This document shows positions 1-5,445 of a stretch of 5,445 nt of DNA, piece after piece (position 1 is the stretch's first letter; each line of letters opens with the position of its first letter). A model generated the notes under the pieces. That model was not told the origin of the DNA and did no database searches. It worked only from the letters and a program-made list of their open reading frames with translations. Origin of the DNA: Roseburia sp. (GTDB lineage Bacteria; Bacillota; Clostridia; Lachnospirales; Lachnospiraceae); assembly GCA_030844625.1 (NCBI GenBank), contig JAUUNJ010000201.1, positions 1 to 5,445 on the forward strand, given 5' to 3'. The position numbers and the translations under genes were made by a program.

Positions 1-49
1 AATAAAGAAAGTCTGAAAGGAAATGTAACAGACAATGTAATATAATGAC

Positions 50-54
50 GGAGG
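50..54 (+). promoter_or_regulatory. Shine-Dalgarno site of glyA
   Basis: A GGAGG sits seven bases before the ATG at 62, which is ideal spacing and fixes the glyA start. Only 61 bases precede the gene, so its true promoter or any leader regulation cannot be judged from this window. Confidence 0.85.
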
Positions 55-61
55 TTAAAAA

Positions 62-1303
62 ATGTTTTCATTTGACGAAGTAAAAAATGCAGATATTGAA
101 ATCGCTGATGCAATGCAGGATGAGATGGACAGACAGCAGTCACATCTGGAGTTAATCGCATCAGAGAATATTGTAAGCAAACCGGTAATGGCTGCAATGG
201 GCAGTCACCTCACTAACAAATATGCCGAAGGATATCCGGGAAAGAGATATTATGGTGGATGTGAGTATGTGGACGTTGTGGAAGAACTGGCGCGAGAACG
301 TGCCAAGAAGTTATTTGGATGCACCTATGCAAACGTTCAGCCTCATTCAGGCGCACAGGCTAATATGGCTGTATTCTTTGCGTTGGTTAAGCCGGGCGAT
401 ACCGTAATGGGAATGAGTCTTGATGCAGGAGGACACCTTACACATGGTTCACCGGTTAATATGTCAGGAACATATTTTAATATTGTTTCTTATGGAGTCG
501 ATGAAGACGGATATATAGATTATAATGAAGTCAGAAAGACAGCACTTGAATGTAAACCAAAGCTTATTGTGGCGGGTGCCAGTGCTTATCCAAGAAAGAT
601 TGATTTTAAGAAATTCAGAGAAATTGCAGATGAGGTTGGAGCATATTTAATGGTAGATATGGCTCACATTGCAGGACTTGTTGCCGGTGGACAGCACATG
701 AGTCCGATTCCATATGCTCATGTAACAACAACTACTACACATAAAACATTAAGAGGACCAAGAGGAGGATTAATTCTTTCCAGTGAAGAATTTGCTTTGG
801 AACATAAATTAAACAAGGCAGTGTTCCCGGGAATTCAAGGTGGACCTTTGATGCATGTGATTGCATCAAAAGCAGTATGCTTTAAGGAAGCATTATCTGA
901 TGATTTTAAGGTTTATGCGAAGAATGTCGCAGATAATGCACAGGCTCTGGCTAAAGGACTTATGGACAGAGGGTTTGACCTTGTATCAGGTGGAACAGAC
1001 AATCATCTTATGTTAGTTGATTTGAGAAGTAAGAACATCACAGGAAAGGAATTTGAAATTGCTCTGGATGCTGCCAATATTACATGTAACAAGAATGCCA
1101 TTCCAAATGACCCACAGAAACCGGGCATTACAAGTGGTGTGAGAATTGGAACTCCTGCAGTCACAACAAGAGGACTTAACACAGCAGATATGGATGTCAT
1201 TGCTGAATGCATGGCACAGATTGCAGATGATCCGGAAGGAAATAACGAATCAGTAAAGGCAATGGTTAAGAAATTAACGGATAGGTATCCGCTGTACGTT
1301 TAA
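62..1303 (+). CDS. glyA: Serine hydroxymethyltransferase
   Basis: This is a cytosolic PLP enzyme that interconverts serine plus tetrahydrofolate with glycine plus 5,10-methylene-tetrahydrofolate, the main source of one-carbon units for purine, thymidylate and methionine synthesis. The 413-residue length is normal for bacterial GlyA and the frame is intact. Visible hallmarks are the N-terminal LIASEN segment (residues 31-36), the [10 protein letters not shown] substrate-site loop (57-66), the PLP-stacking histidine in GGHLTHG (H125), the cofactor-contacting VDMAHIAG (D199, H202), the threonine-rich signature with the Schiff-base lysine in [13 protein letters not shown] (K228), and the carboxylate-binding arginine in GVRIGTPA (R361). 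These correspond to E. coli K229 and R363 with a shift of one or two residues. A strong terminator follows within 20 bases, so it is the last or only gene of its transcript. Function is assigned with high certainty; regulation is not visible. Confidence 0.98.
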   Translation: MFSFDEVKNADIEIADAMQDEMDRQQSHLELIASENIVSKPVMAAMGSHLTNKYAEGYPGKRYYGGCEYVDVVEELARERAKKLFGCTYANVQPHSGAQANMAVFFALVKPGDTVMGMSLDAGGHLTHGSPVNMSGTYFNIVSYGVDEDGYIDYNEVRKTALECKPKLIVAGASAYPRKIDFKKFREIADEVGAYLMVDMAHIAGLVAGGQHMSPIPYAHVTTTTTHKTLRGPRGGLILSSEEFALEHKLNKAVFPGIQGGPLMHVIASKAVCFKEALSDDFKVYAKNVADNAQALAKGLMDRGFDLVSGGTDNHLMLVDLRSKNITGKEFEIALDAANITCNKNAIPNDPQKPGITSGVRIGTPAVTTRGLNTADMDVIAECMAQIADDPEGNNESVKAMVKKLTDRYPLYV

Positions 1304-1322
1304 TCATAAATTTTGAAATTAT

Positions 1323-1366
1323 AAAGGATTGAATTCTTTTTGGGGAATTCAATCCTTTTTCTTTTT
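1323..1366 (+). terminator. Intrinsic terminator after glyA
   Basis: A perfect 14-bp stem (AAAGGATTGAATTC at 1323-1336 pairing with 1345-1358) encloses an 8-base loop. The descending arm runs into a T-rich tail, TTTTTCTTTTT, at 1356-1366. It starts 20 bases after the glyA stop and separates glyA from the next unit. The A-rich base of the ascending arm is short and no comparable T-tract is evident for the other direction, so it is read as plus-strand. Confidence 0.93.
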
Positions 1367-1369
1367 ATG

Positions 1370-1400
1370 TTGAATAAATACCCTTTAATTTTGTCATAAT
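1370..1400 (+). promoter_or_regulatory. Possible promoter of the 1420-2237 gene pair
   Basis: TTGAAT (1370-1375) and CATAAT (1395-1400) resemble -35 and -10 boxes, with a long 19-base spacer. A start near 1407 would give a very short leader that still keeps the GTGGAGG ribosome site. The strong terminator just upstream means a promoter must lie in the roughly 50 bases before 1420 unless readthrough occurs, which is the main argument for this placement. The box match itself is weak. Confidence 0.35.
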
Positions 1401-1407
1401 TATACAA

Positions 1408-1414
1408 GTGGAGG
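1408..1414 (+). promoter_or_regulatory. Shine-Dalgarno site that decides the 1420 start
   Basis: The sequence GTGGAGG lies five bases before the ATG at 1420. The open frame also contains an in-frame GTG at 1408, but that GTG is part of this ribosome site and has no Shine-Dalgarno of its own, so ATG 1420 is the preferred start. Confidence 0.8.
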
Positions 1415-1419
1415 TAGAT

Positions 1420-1848
1420 ATGGAAGATACGATTAGTTTATTAAAGGAATGTGACAGTGGAACAAAAATGGCAGTAGCATCAATAGATGAAGTTTTGGAA
1501 TATACCAAAGGTCAAAAGCTGATAGAAATATTGAAAACCGCAAAAGAAAAGCATGAAGCATACGGAAATAGAATTCATGAATATCTGCTGAATATCGGTT
1601 CTAACGATAAAGATCCAAGTGTAATGGCAAAAGGTATGTCCTGGCTGAAAATTAATATGAAAATGACAATGGATGAAGCAGACAGTACGGTGGCAGAATT
1701 GATAACTGATGGATGCAATATGGGAATCGAGTCATTAAAAAATTATATGCATGAATATCCTGATGCGGAGAAGGAAGCAAAGAGTATTGCAAATGAAATA
1801 ATTAAAACAGAGAATGACATGATTAATTCTTTAAAGGAATTTTTATAA
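1420..1848 (+). CDS. Small helical protein, ferritin-like/DUF2383-type
   Basis: This 142-residue soluble protein has no signal peptide or membrane segment. It reads as four amphipathic helices (roughly residues 3-29, 31-58, 67-103 and 104-139), a ferritin-like four-helix bundle. The pattern is an N-terminal 'LLKECDSG' helix, a central G-x-x-W motif near 72-75, then a polar 'AELITDGCNMGIESLKNYM' helix. It resembles the DUF2383/PA2169 ferritin-like family, which has a similar length. The usual paired E and ExxH metal ligands of true diiron ferritins are not evident, so iron binding should not be assumed. Its stop codon overlaps the next gene's ATG, implying translational coupling with the CmpB-like membrane protein. 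The biological role is unknown. The family assignment rests on pattern resemblance only and is moderate; the coding status is secure because of the good ribosome site and uninterrupted frame. Confidence 0.8.
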   Translation: MEDTISLLKECDSGTKMAVASIDEVLEYTKGQKLIEILKTAKEKHEAYGNRIHEYLLNIGSNDKDPSVMAKGMSWLKINMKMTMDEADSTVAELITDGCNMGIESLKNYMHEYPDAEKEAKSIANEIIKTENDMINSLKEFL

Positions 1849-2237
1849 TGAAAAAAGATTTTGTGAAATGCGGAATTACAGGGTGTTGTATGGAACTGTT
1901 CTGGACAACCTTCTGTGGAATAAAAAGAAAAGACTATAAGTTGATTGGACGAACATCCATGTGGATGTTTCCGATATACGGAATGGCATCGGTGATAAAA
2001 CCCATAAGTGGAGAATTAAAAAAACATAATAAAGATACAATTTCACGGGGGCTGATTTACACAGCAGGAATTTATGCCGCTGAATATACCACAGGAGCAC
2101 TGTTAAAAAGGAAAGACAGATGTCCATGGGATTACAGTGAAAGCAAGTATAATGTGAACGGATTAATAAGGCTGGATTATGCACCTCTTTGGTTTGCAGT
2201 GGGTCTGATGTATGAAAAAATACTGAATAGAAAATAA
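1848..2237 (+). CDS. Small membrane protein, putative ABC-transporter type IV (CmpB-like, PF06541)
   Basis: This 129-residue protein has about four hydrophobic segments: near residues 8-24, 37-53 (SMWMFPIYGMASVIKPI), 66-85 (a GLIYTAGIYAAEYTTGAL stretch) and 110-124 (APLWFAVGLMYEK). Family marks are the 'TSMWMFPIYG' motif, the 'AAEYTTG' helix, and the strongly conserved C-terminal run CPWDYS, then NVNGLIRLDYAPLWF and GLMYE. These match the PF06541 family, common in Clostridia, whose 'ABC transporter' name is historical: no ATPase or substrate is established. There are four cysteines in the first 23 residues (C8, C13, C14, C23). The ATG overlaps the upstream stop in TAATG, and AAAGGA at 1833-1838 serves as ribosome site with nine-base spacing. 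Family confidence is high; function is unknown. Confidence 0.88.
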   Translation: MKKDFVKCGITGCCMELFWTTFCGIKRKDYKLIGRTSMWMFPIYGMASVIKPISGELKKHNKDTISRGLIYTAGIYAAEYTTGALLKRKDRCPWDYSESKYNVNGLIRLDYAPLWFAVGLMYEKILNRK

Positions 2238-2243
2238 AAGGGA

Positions 2244-2277
2244 GGCAAGTATGAAAAATGCATACTTGCCCTGTTTT
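2244..2277. terminator. Likely bidirectional terminator between convergent genes
   Basis: A perfect 10-bp stem (GGCAAGTATG at 2244-2253 with CATACTTGCC at 2261-2270) has a seven-base A-rich loop. It starts seven bases after the stop of the membrane-protein gene. The plus-strand tail is CTGTTTTATG, a modest T-tract. Read on the minus strand, the hairpin is followed by TCCCTTTTATTTTC, so it could also end the LysR transcript arriving from 2322. The 44 bases from 2278 to the LysR stop are AT-rich with nothing else recognised. Confidence 0.8.
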
Positions 2278-2321
2278 ATGTTGTGTAATCTGATGAATAA
2301 TATTCTGTTTATATATTATGG

Positions 2322-3197
2322 TTATTTAAACGACGGTAAGTCCTGAAACCATTTCTTAGAGAAACTAATAAATTGCTGTTCAGCTTTGGATAAATGTTTG
2401 TCTCTGCTCCAGGCTATAACAGTATTTGTCTGAATTGTATTCTTAATTTTAACTGTTTTAATATTAGAGTGAGGGTGAACATTATATAATTTTTCCGGCA
2501 TCATTGTAATACCACGATTCTTTGAAACTAAATGGATTGCGGCAAATTCATCATGGGTCTCAAAAACCACTTTGGGCTGAAAACCACCGTTGTTTACACA
2601 AAGATGGTGGGTAAGAGTGCGCAGCCACATTGAGCAGTAAAAACTGATAAAATGCTCTTCTTTAAGCAATGAGACATCAATTTCGTCATATTTAGATAAA
2701 GAGTTGTCTTTTGATACAAGGAGGATCAAATCATCCGTTAATAATTGTTCGTACTCGTAATGGCTCATATCATCTAACAACGGCATAAAAGTGAGATCGT
2801 AGGGGCTTTTTGTGGAGTGTAAAATCTCGGCTGCAGTAGAAAAAGTAATGTGAGTTTCACGATGGGCTTCCATATAATCAGTGGAAAGAAGCGGTATAAA
2901 AAATGCCGCATCCTGTACATATATAATAATATGATTTGGCCGGATTTGCGCAAAGTGATGTGTACAGGAATCCAATCTGTCAAAAATACCACAAACTTCC
3001 TGGTATAAAAAACGACCATTATCATTGAGATAAATGCTTTTTCCGATTCGGTCAAAAAGAGCTGTATTATATTCTGTTTCTAAAATCTTAACAGCTTTGC
3101 TTATAGAAGATTGTGGAACGAAATTGACTTCAGCAGCTTTAGAAAAGTTTTCAAAAAATGCTGCATCTTTAAAATATTTTAACTGTAATAAATCCAA
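2322..3197 (-). CDS. LysR-type transcriptional regulator
   Basis: This is a cytosolic DNA-binding regulator of the LysR family, 291 residues from the chosen start, matching the family's usual 290-300. The N-terminal winged helix-turn-helix spans about residues 3-62: it opens MDLLQLKYF, the HTH is near 19-38 (FSKAAEVNFVPQSSISKAVK), and it is followed by LETEYNTALFDR, all typical LysR marks. A linker helix follows. Residues about 89-285 form the effector-binding domain, ending with the usual 'SKNRGITMMPE' segment. The start is TTG at 3197, with GGAGG at 3205-3209 seven bases upstream. A longer in-frame start at ATG 3290 would add 31 residues before the HTH and lacks that support. It is divergent from the secreted GH81 gene, so it probably controls that gene and itself. 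The inducer cannot be read from sequence. Confidence 0.95.
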   Translation of the reverse strand: MDLLQLKYFKDAAFFENFSKAAEVNFVPQSSISKAVKILETEYNTALFDRIGKSIYLNDNGRFLYQEVCGIFDRLDSCTHHFAQIRPNHIIIYVQDAAFFIPLLSTDYMEAHRETHITFSTAAEILHSTKSPYDLTFMPLLDDMSHYEYEQLLTDDLILLVSKDNSLSKYDEIDVSLLKEEHFISFYCSMWLRTLTHHLCVNNGGFQPKVVFETHDEFAAIHLVSKNRGITMMPEKLYNVHPHSNIKTVKIKNTIQTNTVIAWSRDKHLSKAEQQFISFSKKWFQDLPSFK

Positions 3198-3204
3198 AAT
3201 AAAA

Positions 3205-3209
3205 CCTCC
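3205..3209 (-). promoter_or_regulatory. Shine-Dalgarno site of the LysR gene (supports TTG start)
   Basis: On the minus strand a GGAGG is followed by seven bases (TTTTATT) and then TTG GAT TTA TTA, encoding the M-D-L-L opening normal for this family. The site lies inside the longer open frame, where it would encode Gly-Gly, which argues that the longer version is an over-extension. Confidence 0.85.
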
Positions 3210-3243
3210 GATAGTTATACCATGAGTTTTGCATAGTGTGTTG

Positions 3244-3267
3244 ATATATTCCAAAATGGGAATATAT
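3244..3267. promoter_or_regulatory. Inverted repeat, candidate LysR operator
   Basis: ATATATTCC-N6-GGAATATAT is a perfect 9-bp dyad with a six-base centre. It contains T-N11-A spacing, the loose consensus of LysR-family binding sites, and lies between the LysR gene and its divergent neighbour. It overlaps the candidate LysR -10 box, as expected for an autoregulatory site. The dyad is directly seen; binding by this LysR protein is inferred. Confidence 0.6.
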
Positions 3268-3290
3268 ACATTGTAAAACTGATATAACAA
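3261..3290 (-). promoter_or_regulatory. Possible promoter of the LysR gene
   Basis: Read on the minus strand, TTGTTA (3290-3285) and TATATT (3266-3261) are separated by 18 bases. Transcription would start near 3254 and leave a leader of about 57 bases before the TTG. The region is very AT-rich, so such boxes are easy to find by chance. Its -10 coincides with the right arm of the 3244-3267 dyad. Confidence 0.4.
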
Positions 3291-3299
3291 AAATGTATA
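3265..3299. promoter_or_regulatory. Second inverted repeat in the divergent region
   Basis: TATACATT (3265-3272) and AATGTATA (3292-3299) are perfect 8-bp inverted arms separated by 19 bases. They abut the first dyad, so the two together cover 3244-3299, about the length of DNA usually contacted by a LysR tetramer. The arms are AT-rich and could be chance. Confidence 0.4.
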
Positions 3300-3301
3300 A
3301 A
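3271..3301 (+). promoter_or_regulatory. Possible promoter of the GH81 gene
   Basis: TTGTAA (3271-3276) and TATAAA (3296-3301) with a 19-base spacer are one reading. An alternative -10 is TATACT at 3309-3314, which has no good -35, as is common for activator-dependent LysR targets. The two choices place the start near 3308 or 3321. Neither is certain. The rest of the leader to 3353 shows nothing further that I recognise. Confidence 0.3.
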
Positions 3302-3367
3302 AAGAGTTTATACTATCTTATATAGTGAAACAAAAGTTGTCAAGTTGATCGATAGGAGAAAGTTTAA

Positions 3368-5445
3368 ATGAGAAAGGACAAACTGATTACCAAAGTAAAA
3401 AAAGTAACAACTGTTTTTTTGACAGCAGCAATGACAGTTGGAATGTTGCCGATGCAGGGAAGGACACAGGTTCTGGGAGCTGATAATAATGAGCCTTATG
3501 TTATTTCAGCGGGGAGAACTGTTTATTCCAGTTCGGATAATGGCAATAATACTGCAGATAAAGCTGTTGACGGTGAAACAGGATCCAGATGGGAAAGTGT
3601 TCAGGGGACTTCTGATCCTCAATGGATTTATGTGGATTTGGGTAAAACAGCAGATATTACCGGTATTTATATTAAATGGGAAGCTGCATATGCCAGAAGT
3701 TACAAAATCCAGCAGTCCGATGATGAAGAGAACTGGACAGATGTCTATAGTACCACAAATGGAACCGGTGGAGATGAAAAAATAAATTTAAATTTCAGCG
3801 CAAGATATGTACGAATCTATATGACAGTGAAATATTATACACAGTATGGTTATTCATTATATGAGTTTCAGGTGTACGGACTGAACGGGGCAGCACCACG
3901 ACCGGTAGATTATGGAACAAATCTGGCGCTTAATAAGAGTGCAAAATCCTCAGGGATTGTTGATGAGTGGTGGTTGAAAGATGATAATGGAAATCTCAAG
4001 CCGGATGAAGTCGCAAAAGTGGATGAATCTAATGCTGTGGATGGAAATAACAGCACAGCTTTTAAATCATATCAGGCAGACAATCAGTGGTTATATGTGG
4101 ATTTAGGTAAACAATACAACATTGGAAGAATTATATTGAACTGGGCAGGAGGAGCCGGAAAAATATATGATATTCAGGTATCAAAAGATGCCCAGAACTG
4201 GACAACTATATACCGGCAATTTAAAGGATGTGCTGAGCTAACGGAAAATCTTCTCATTTATTCAGAAGGTGTACGCTATGTAAGAGTATACGCATACACG
4301 AAAGTAAATGATGGTGGTGGTATTGAAATCAATGAATTGCAGGTATATGAATACAAAAAAGGTGATGATAAGACCACTTATACAATTGAGCCTTTGCCGG
4401 AACAGAAAATAGTTTCGAAAGGGTCCGGGTCTTATGTAACTAATAATATGACAATGCAGAAAGCAAAACTTCCTGTTTATGTAGATGAATCAAAAGTTCA
4501 AGTGCCTATTGCCTCCAATGACTGGTGGCAGTCTGCAATGATTAGTAAATTTGGAAATTTAATGTCCATTATGCCTTTGAAAGCCAAGTACTCAGCAAAA
4601 GGATTAAATATTCTTACTGCAACAGAGGGATGGGTTCCGGAGCAGGGACCATACGATACTATGGTGGCGACAAAGTCAGAAACAAAGCCGGATTTATATG
4701 TGACACCTGAAAACTTTGAGTTTACAAATGCATATGACAGAGTTTCGGGATATGGAGATTATTCCGTAGTGATTGATTTATGTGATGATAATGGTGTGCA
4801 GATGCAGTCCACGTTTGTAAAAGGATGTCCTTATATTTTTACTGATTTTGGCAAAAATAATGTTGTCTGTATATCAGCAGCAAAATATACATCTATCTTT
4901 AATGATAACGGTACGGAAATTCTTACAGATTCAAAAGAGATTACAGCCGACCATATAGGAATTCAGATTAGGGATGATGATAATAAAGATGGAACAGAAA
5001 CTTCCAACAGTTATTATTGTATTACAGTTCCTGAAGGAACAAAATTCAAAAAGATAGATCTGAAGATAAATATAACATTTCCGTCAGGTAAAAATTATAT
5101 GTCTGTTGGTTCCATGAACTCGAAAGACGATTTAAACACATATTATAAACATGGATATGCTTTTGTAACGGACACAAAAGTTACATACACATATGATGCA
5201 GAAAATCAAAATATAACTTCAAATTATATAGTAACTACGCAGACCAAAAGAAATGGTTTCTCAAATGAAACAATGCAGTGTCTGCTTCCACATCAGTGGA
5301 AAAGATCATCTTATGATAGTAAAAAAGTGGCAACATATACATCGGTGAGAGGTGATATGCATGCCATATTTGCCAACAAGTTTACAACAACGGATCAATT
5401 TGCAGGTATATTACCAACGTTTGCATTGCCACAAAATGATGAGTT
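3368..5445 (+). CDS. Secreted GH81 endo-1,3-beta-glucanase with tandem CBM32-like modules (3' end outside window)
   Basis: The frame stays open to the window edge, giving 692 visible residues. Residues 1-38 are a signal peptide (basic MRKDKLITKVKK, a hydrophobic stretch at 13-28, likely cleavage after VLGA at 38), so the enzyme is exported. Two F5/8 type C/discoidin (CBM32-like) sugar-binding modules follow at about 44-171 and 185-327. Each has the WIYVDLGK or WLYVDLGK strand, an 'NWT' turn, an RYVR(I/V)Y strand and a closing FQVYG or LQVYE. After a linker, about residue 378 begins a GH81 module: VPIASNDWWQSAM (N384-W387), 'VSGYGDYSVVIDL', a 'KGCPYIFTDF' strand, and CLLPHQW near 638-644. This is the family's N-terminal beta-sandwich. 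The (alpha/alpha) barrel with the catalytic acids lies downstream and is not seen. GH81 enzymes cut internal beta-1,3-glucan bonds. The start has AGGAG (3354-3358) nine bases upstream. No sortase signal can be judged. Confidence 0.87.
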   Translation, partial: MRKDKLITKVKKVTTVFLTAAMTVGMLPMQGRTQVLGADNNEPYVISAGRTVYSSSDNGNNTADKAVDGETGSRWESVQGTSDPQWIYVDLGKTADITGIYIKWEAAYARSYKIQQSDDEENWTDVYSTTNGTGGDEKINLNFSARYVRIYMTVKYYTQYGYSLYEFQVYGLNGAAPRPVDYGTNLALNKSAKSSGIVDEWWLKDDNGNLKPDEVAKVDESNAVDGNNSTAFKSYQADNQWLYVDLGKQYNIGRIILNWAGGAGKIYDIQVSKDAQNWTTIYRQFKGCAELTENLLIYSEGVRYVRVYAYTKVNDGGGIEINELQVYEYKKGDDKTTYTIEPLPEQKIVSKGSGSYVTNNMTMQKAKLPVYVDESKVQVPIASNDWWQSAMISKFGNLMSIMPLKAKYSAKGLNILTATEGWVPEQGPYDTMVATKSETKPDLYVTPENFEFTNAYDRVSGYGDYSVVIDLCDDNGVQMQSTFVKGCPYIFTDFGKNNVVCISAAKYTSIFNDNGTEILTDSKEITADHIGIQIRDDDNKDGTETSNSYYCITVPEGTKFKKIDLKINITFPSGKNYMSVGSMNSKDDLNTYYKHGYAFVTDTKVTYTYDAENQNITSNYIVTTQTKRNGFSNETMQCLLPHQWKRSSYDSKKVATYTSVRGDMHAIFANKFTTTDQFAGILPTFALPQNDE

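Noticed and set aside
22..40. Direct repeat AATGTAA with 12-base period before glyA
   Set aside because: Two copies of a seven-base AT-rich word are not significant in such sequence, and there is no further copy.
41..46. Perfect TATAAT box just upstream of glyA
   Set aside because: A start about seven bases downstream would fall inside the GGAGG ribosome site at 50-54 and destroy it, and no -35 box lies at proper distance. It is more likely chance in AT-rich sequence.
1003..1212. Minus-strand 69-codon frame inside glyA
   Set aside because: It is antisense to the conserved C-terminal part of GlyA, with no independent support.
1876..2184. 102-codon open frame on the minus strand opposite the CmpB-like gene
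   Set aside because: It is antisense to a gene with strong family motifs, and its translation is low-complexity hydrophobic without recognisable motifs.
2774..3055. 93-codon minus-strand frame inside the LysR gene
   Set aside because: It is an alternate-frame shadow of the well-supported LysR coding region.
3312..3326. Short dyad ACTAT-N5-ATAGT in the GH81 leader
   Set aside because: The arms are only five base pairs and AT-rich; this is expected by chance and too weak for a terminator or operator call.
3438..3785. 115-codon open frame on the plus strand inside the GH81 gene
   Set aside because: It overlaps the signal peptide and first CBM32-like module in another frame, has no family resemblance or convincing ribosome site, and the overlapping frame is clearly coding.

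Overview
The window is AT-rich and carries Gram-positive style expression signals: GGAGG Shine-Dalgarno sites, a TTG start, and hairpin plus T-tract terminators. Together with the protein sequences this suggests a Firmicute of class Clostridia, most likely a gut-type member of Lachnospiraceae. The lineage is inferred from protein character and codon bias, not from a marker gene.

Layout. (1) Positions 1-1366 hold glyA, a complete serine hydroxymethyltransferase gene, closed by a strong intrinsic terminator. (2) Positions 1370-2277 hold a two-gene unit: a small helical ferritin-like/DUF2383-type protein overlapping by one base (TAATG) with a small membrane protein of the 'putative ABC-transporter type IV' family (PF06541, CmpB-like). 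It ends at a hairpin that could also stop transcription from the opposite strand. (3) Positions 2322-3197, minus strand, encode a LysR-type transcriptional regulator. Its start is best placed at a TTG codon with a perfect GGAGG upstream, not at the longer open frame's beginning. (4) Positions 3198-3367 are a divergent control region with two inverted repeats that together span about 56 bp. (5) From 3368 to the window edge runs a secreted, multi-domain glycoside hydrolase, truncated by the window: signal peptide, two tandem F5/8 type C (CBM32-like) modules, then the N-terminal part of a GH81 endo-1,3-beta-glucanase module. Its catalytic barrel lies beyond the window.

How it fits together. glyA is housekeeping one-carbon metabolism and looks independent. 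The two-gene unit is a separate small operon of unknown role. The LysR gene and the GH81 gene are divergent and share a regulatory region, so the simplest reading is a local regulator controlling a secreted beta-1,3-glucan (callose, curdlan or yeast-wall type) degrading enzyme. This pairing, and the dyads between the two genes, are the most interesting part of the window. No RNA genes, CRISPR arrays, insertion sequences or attachment sites were seen.
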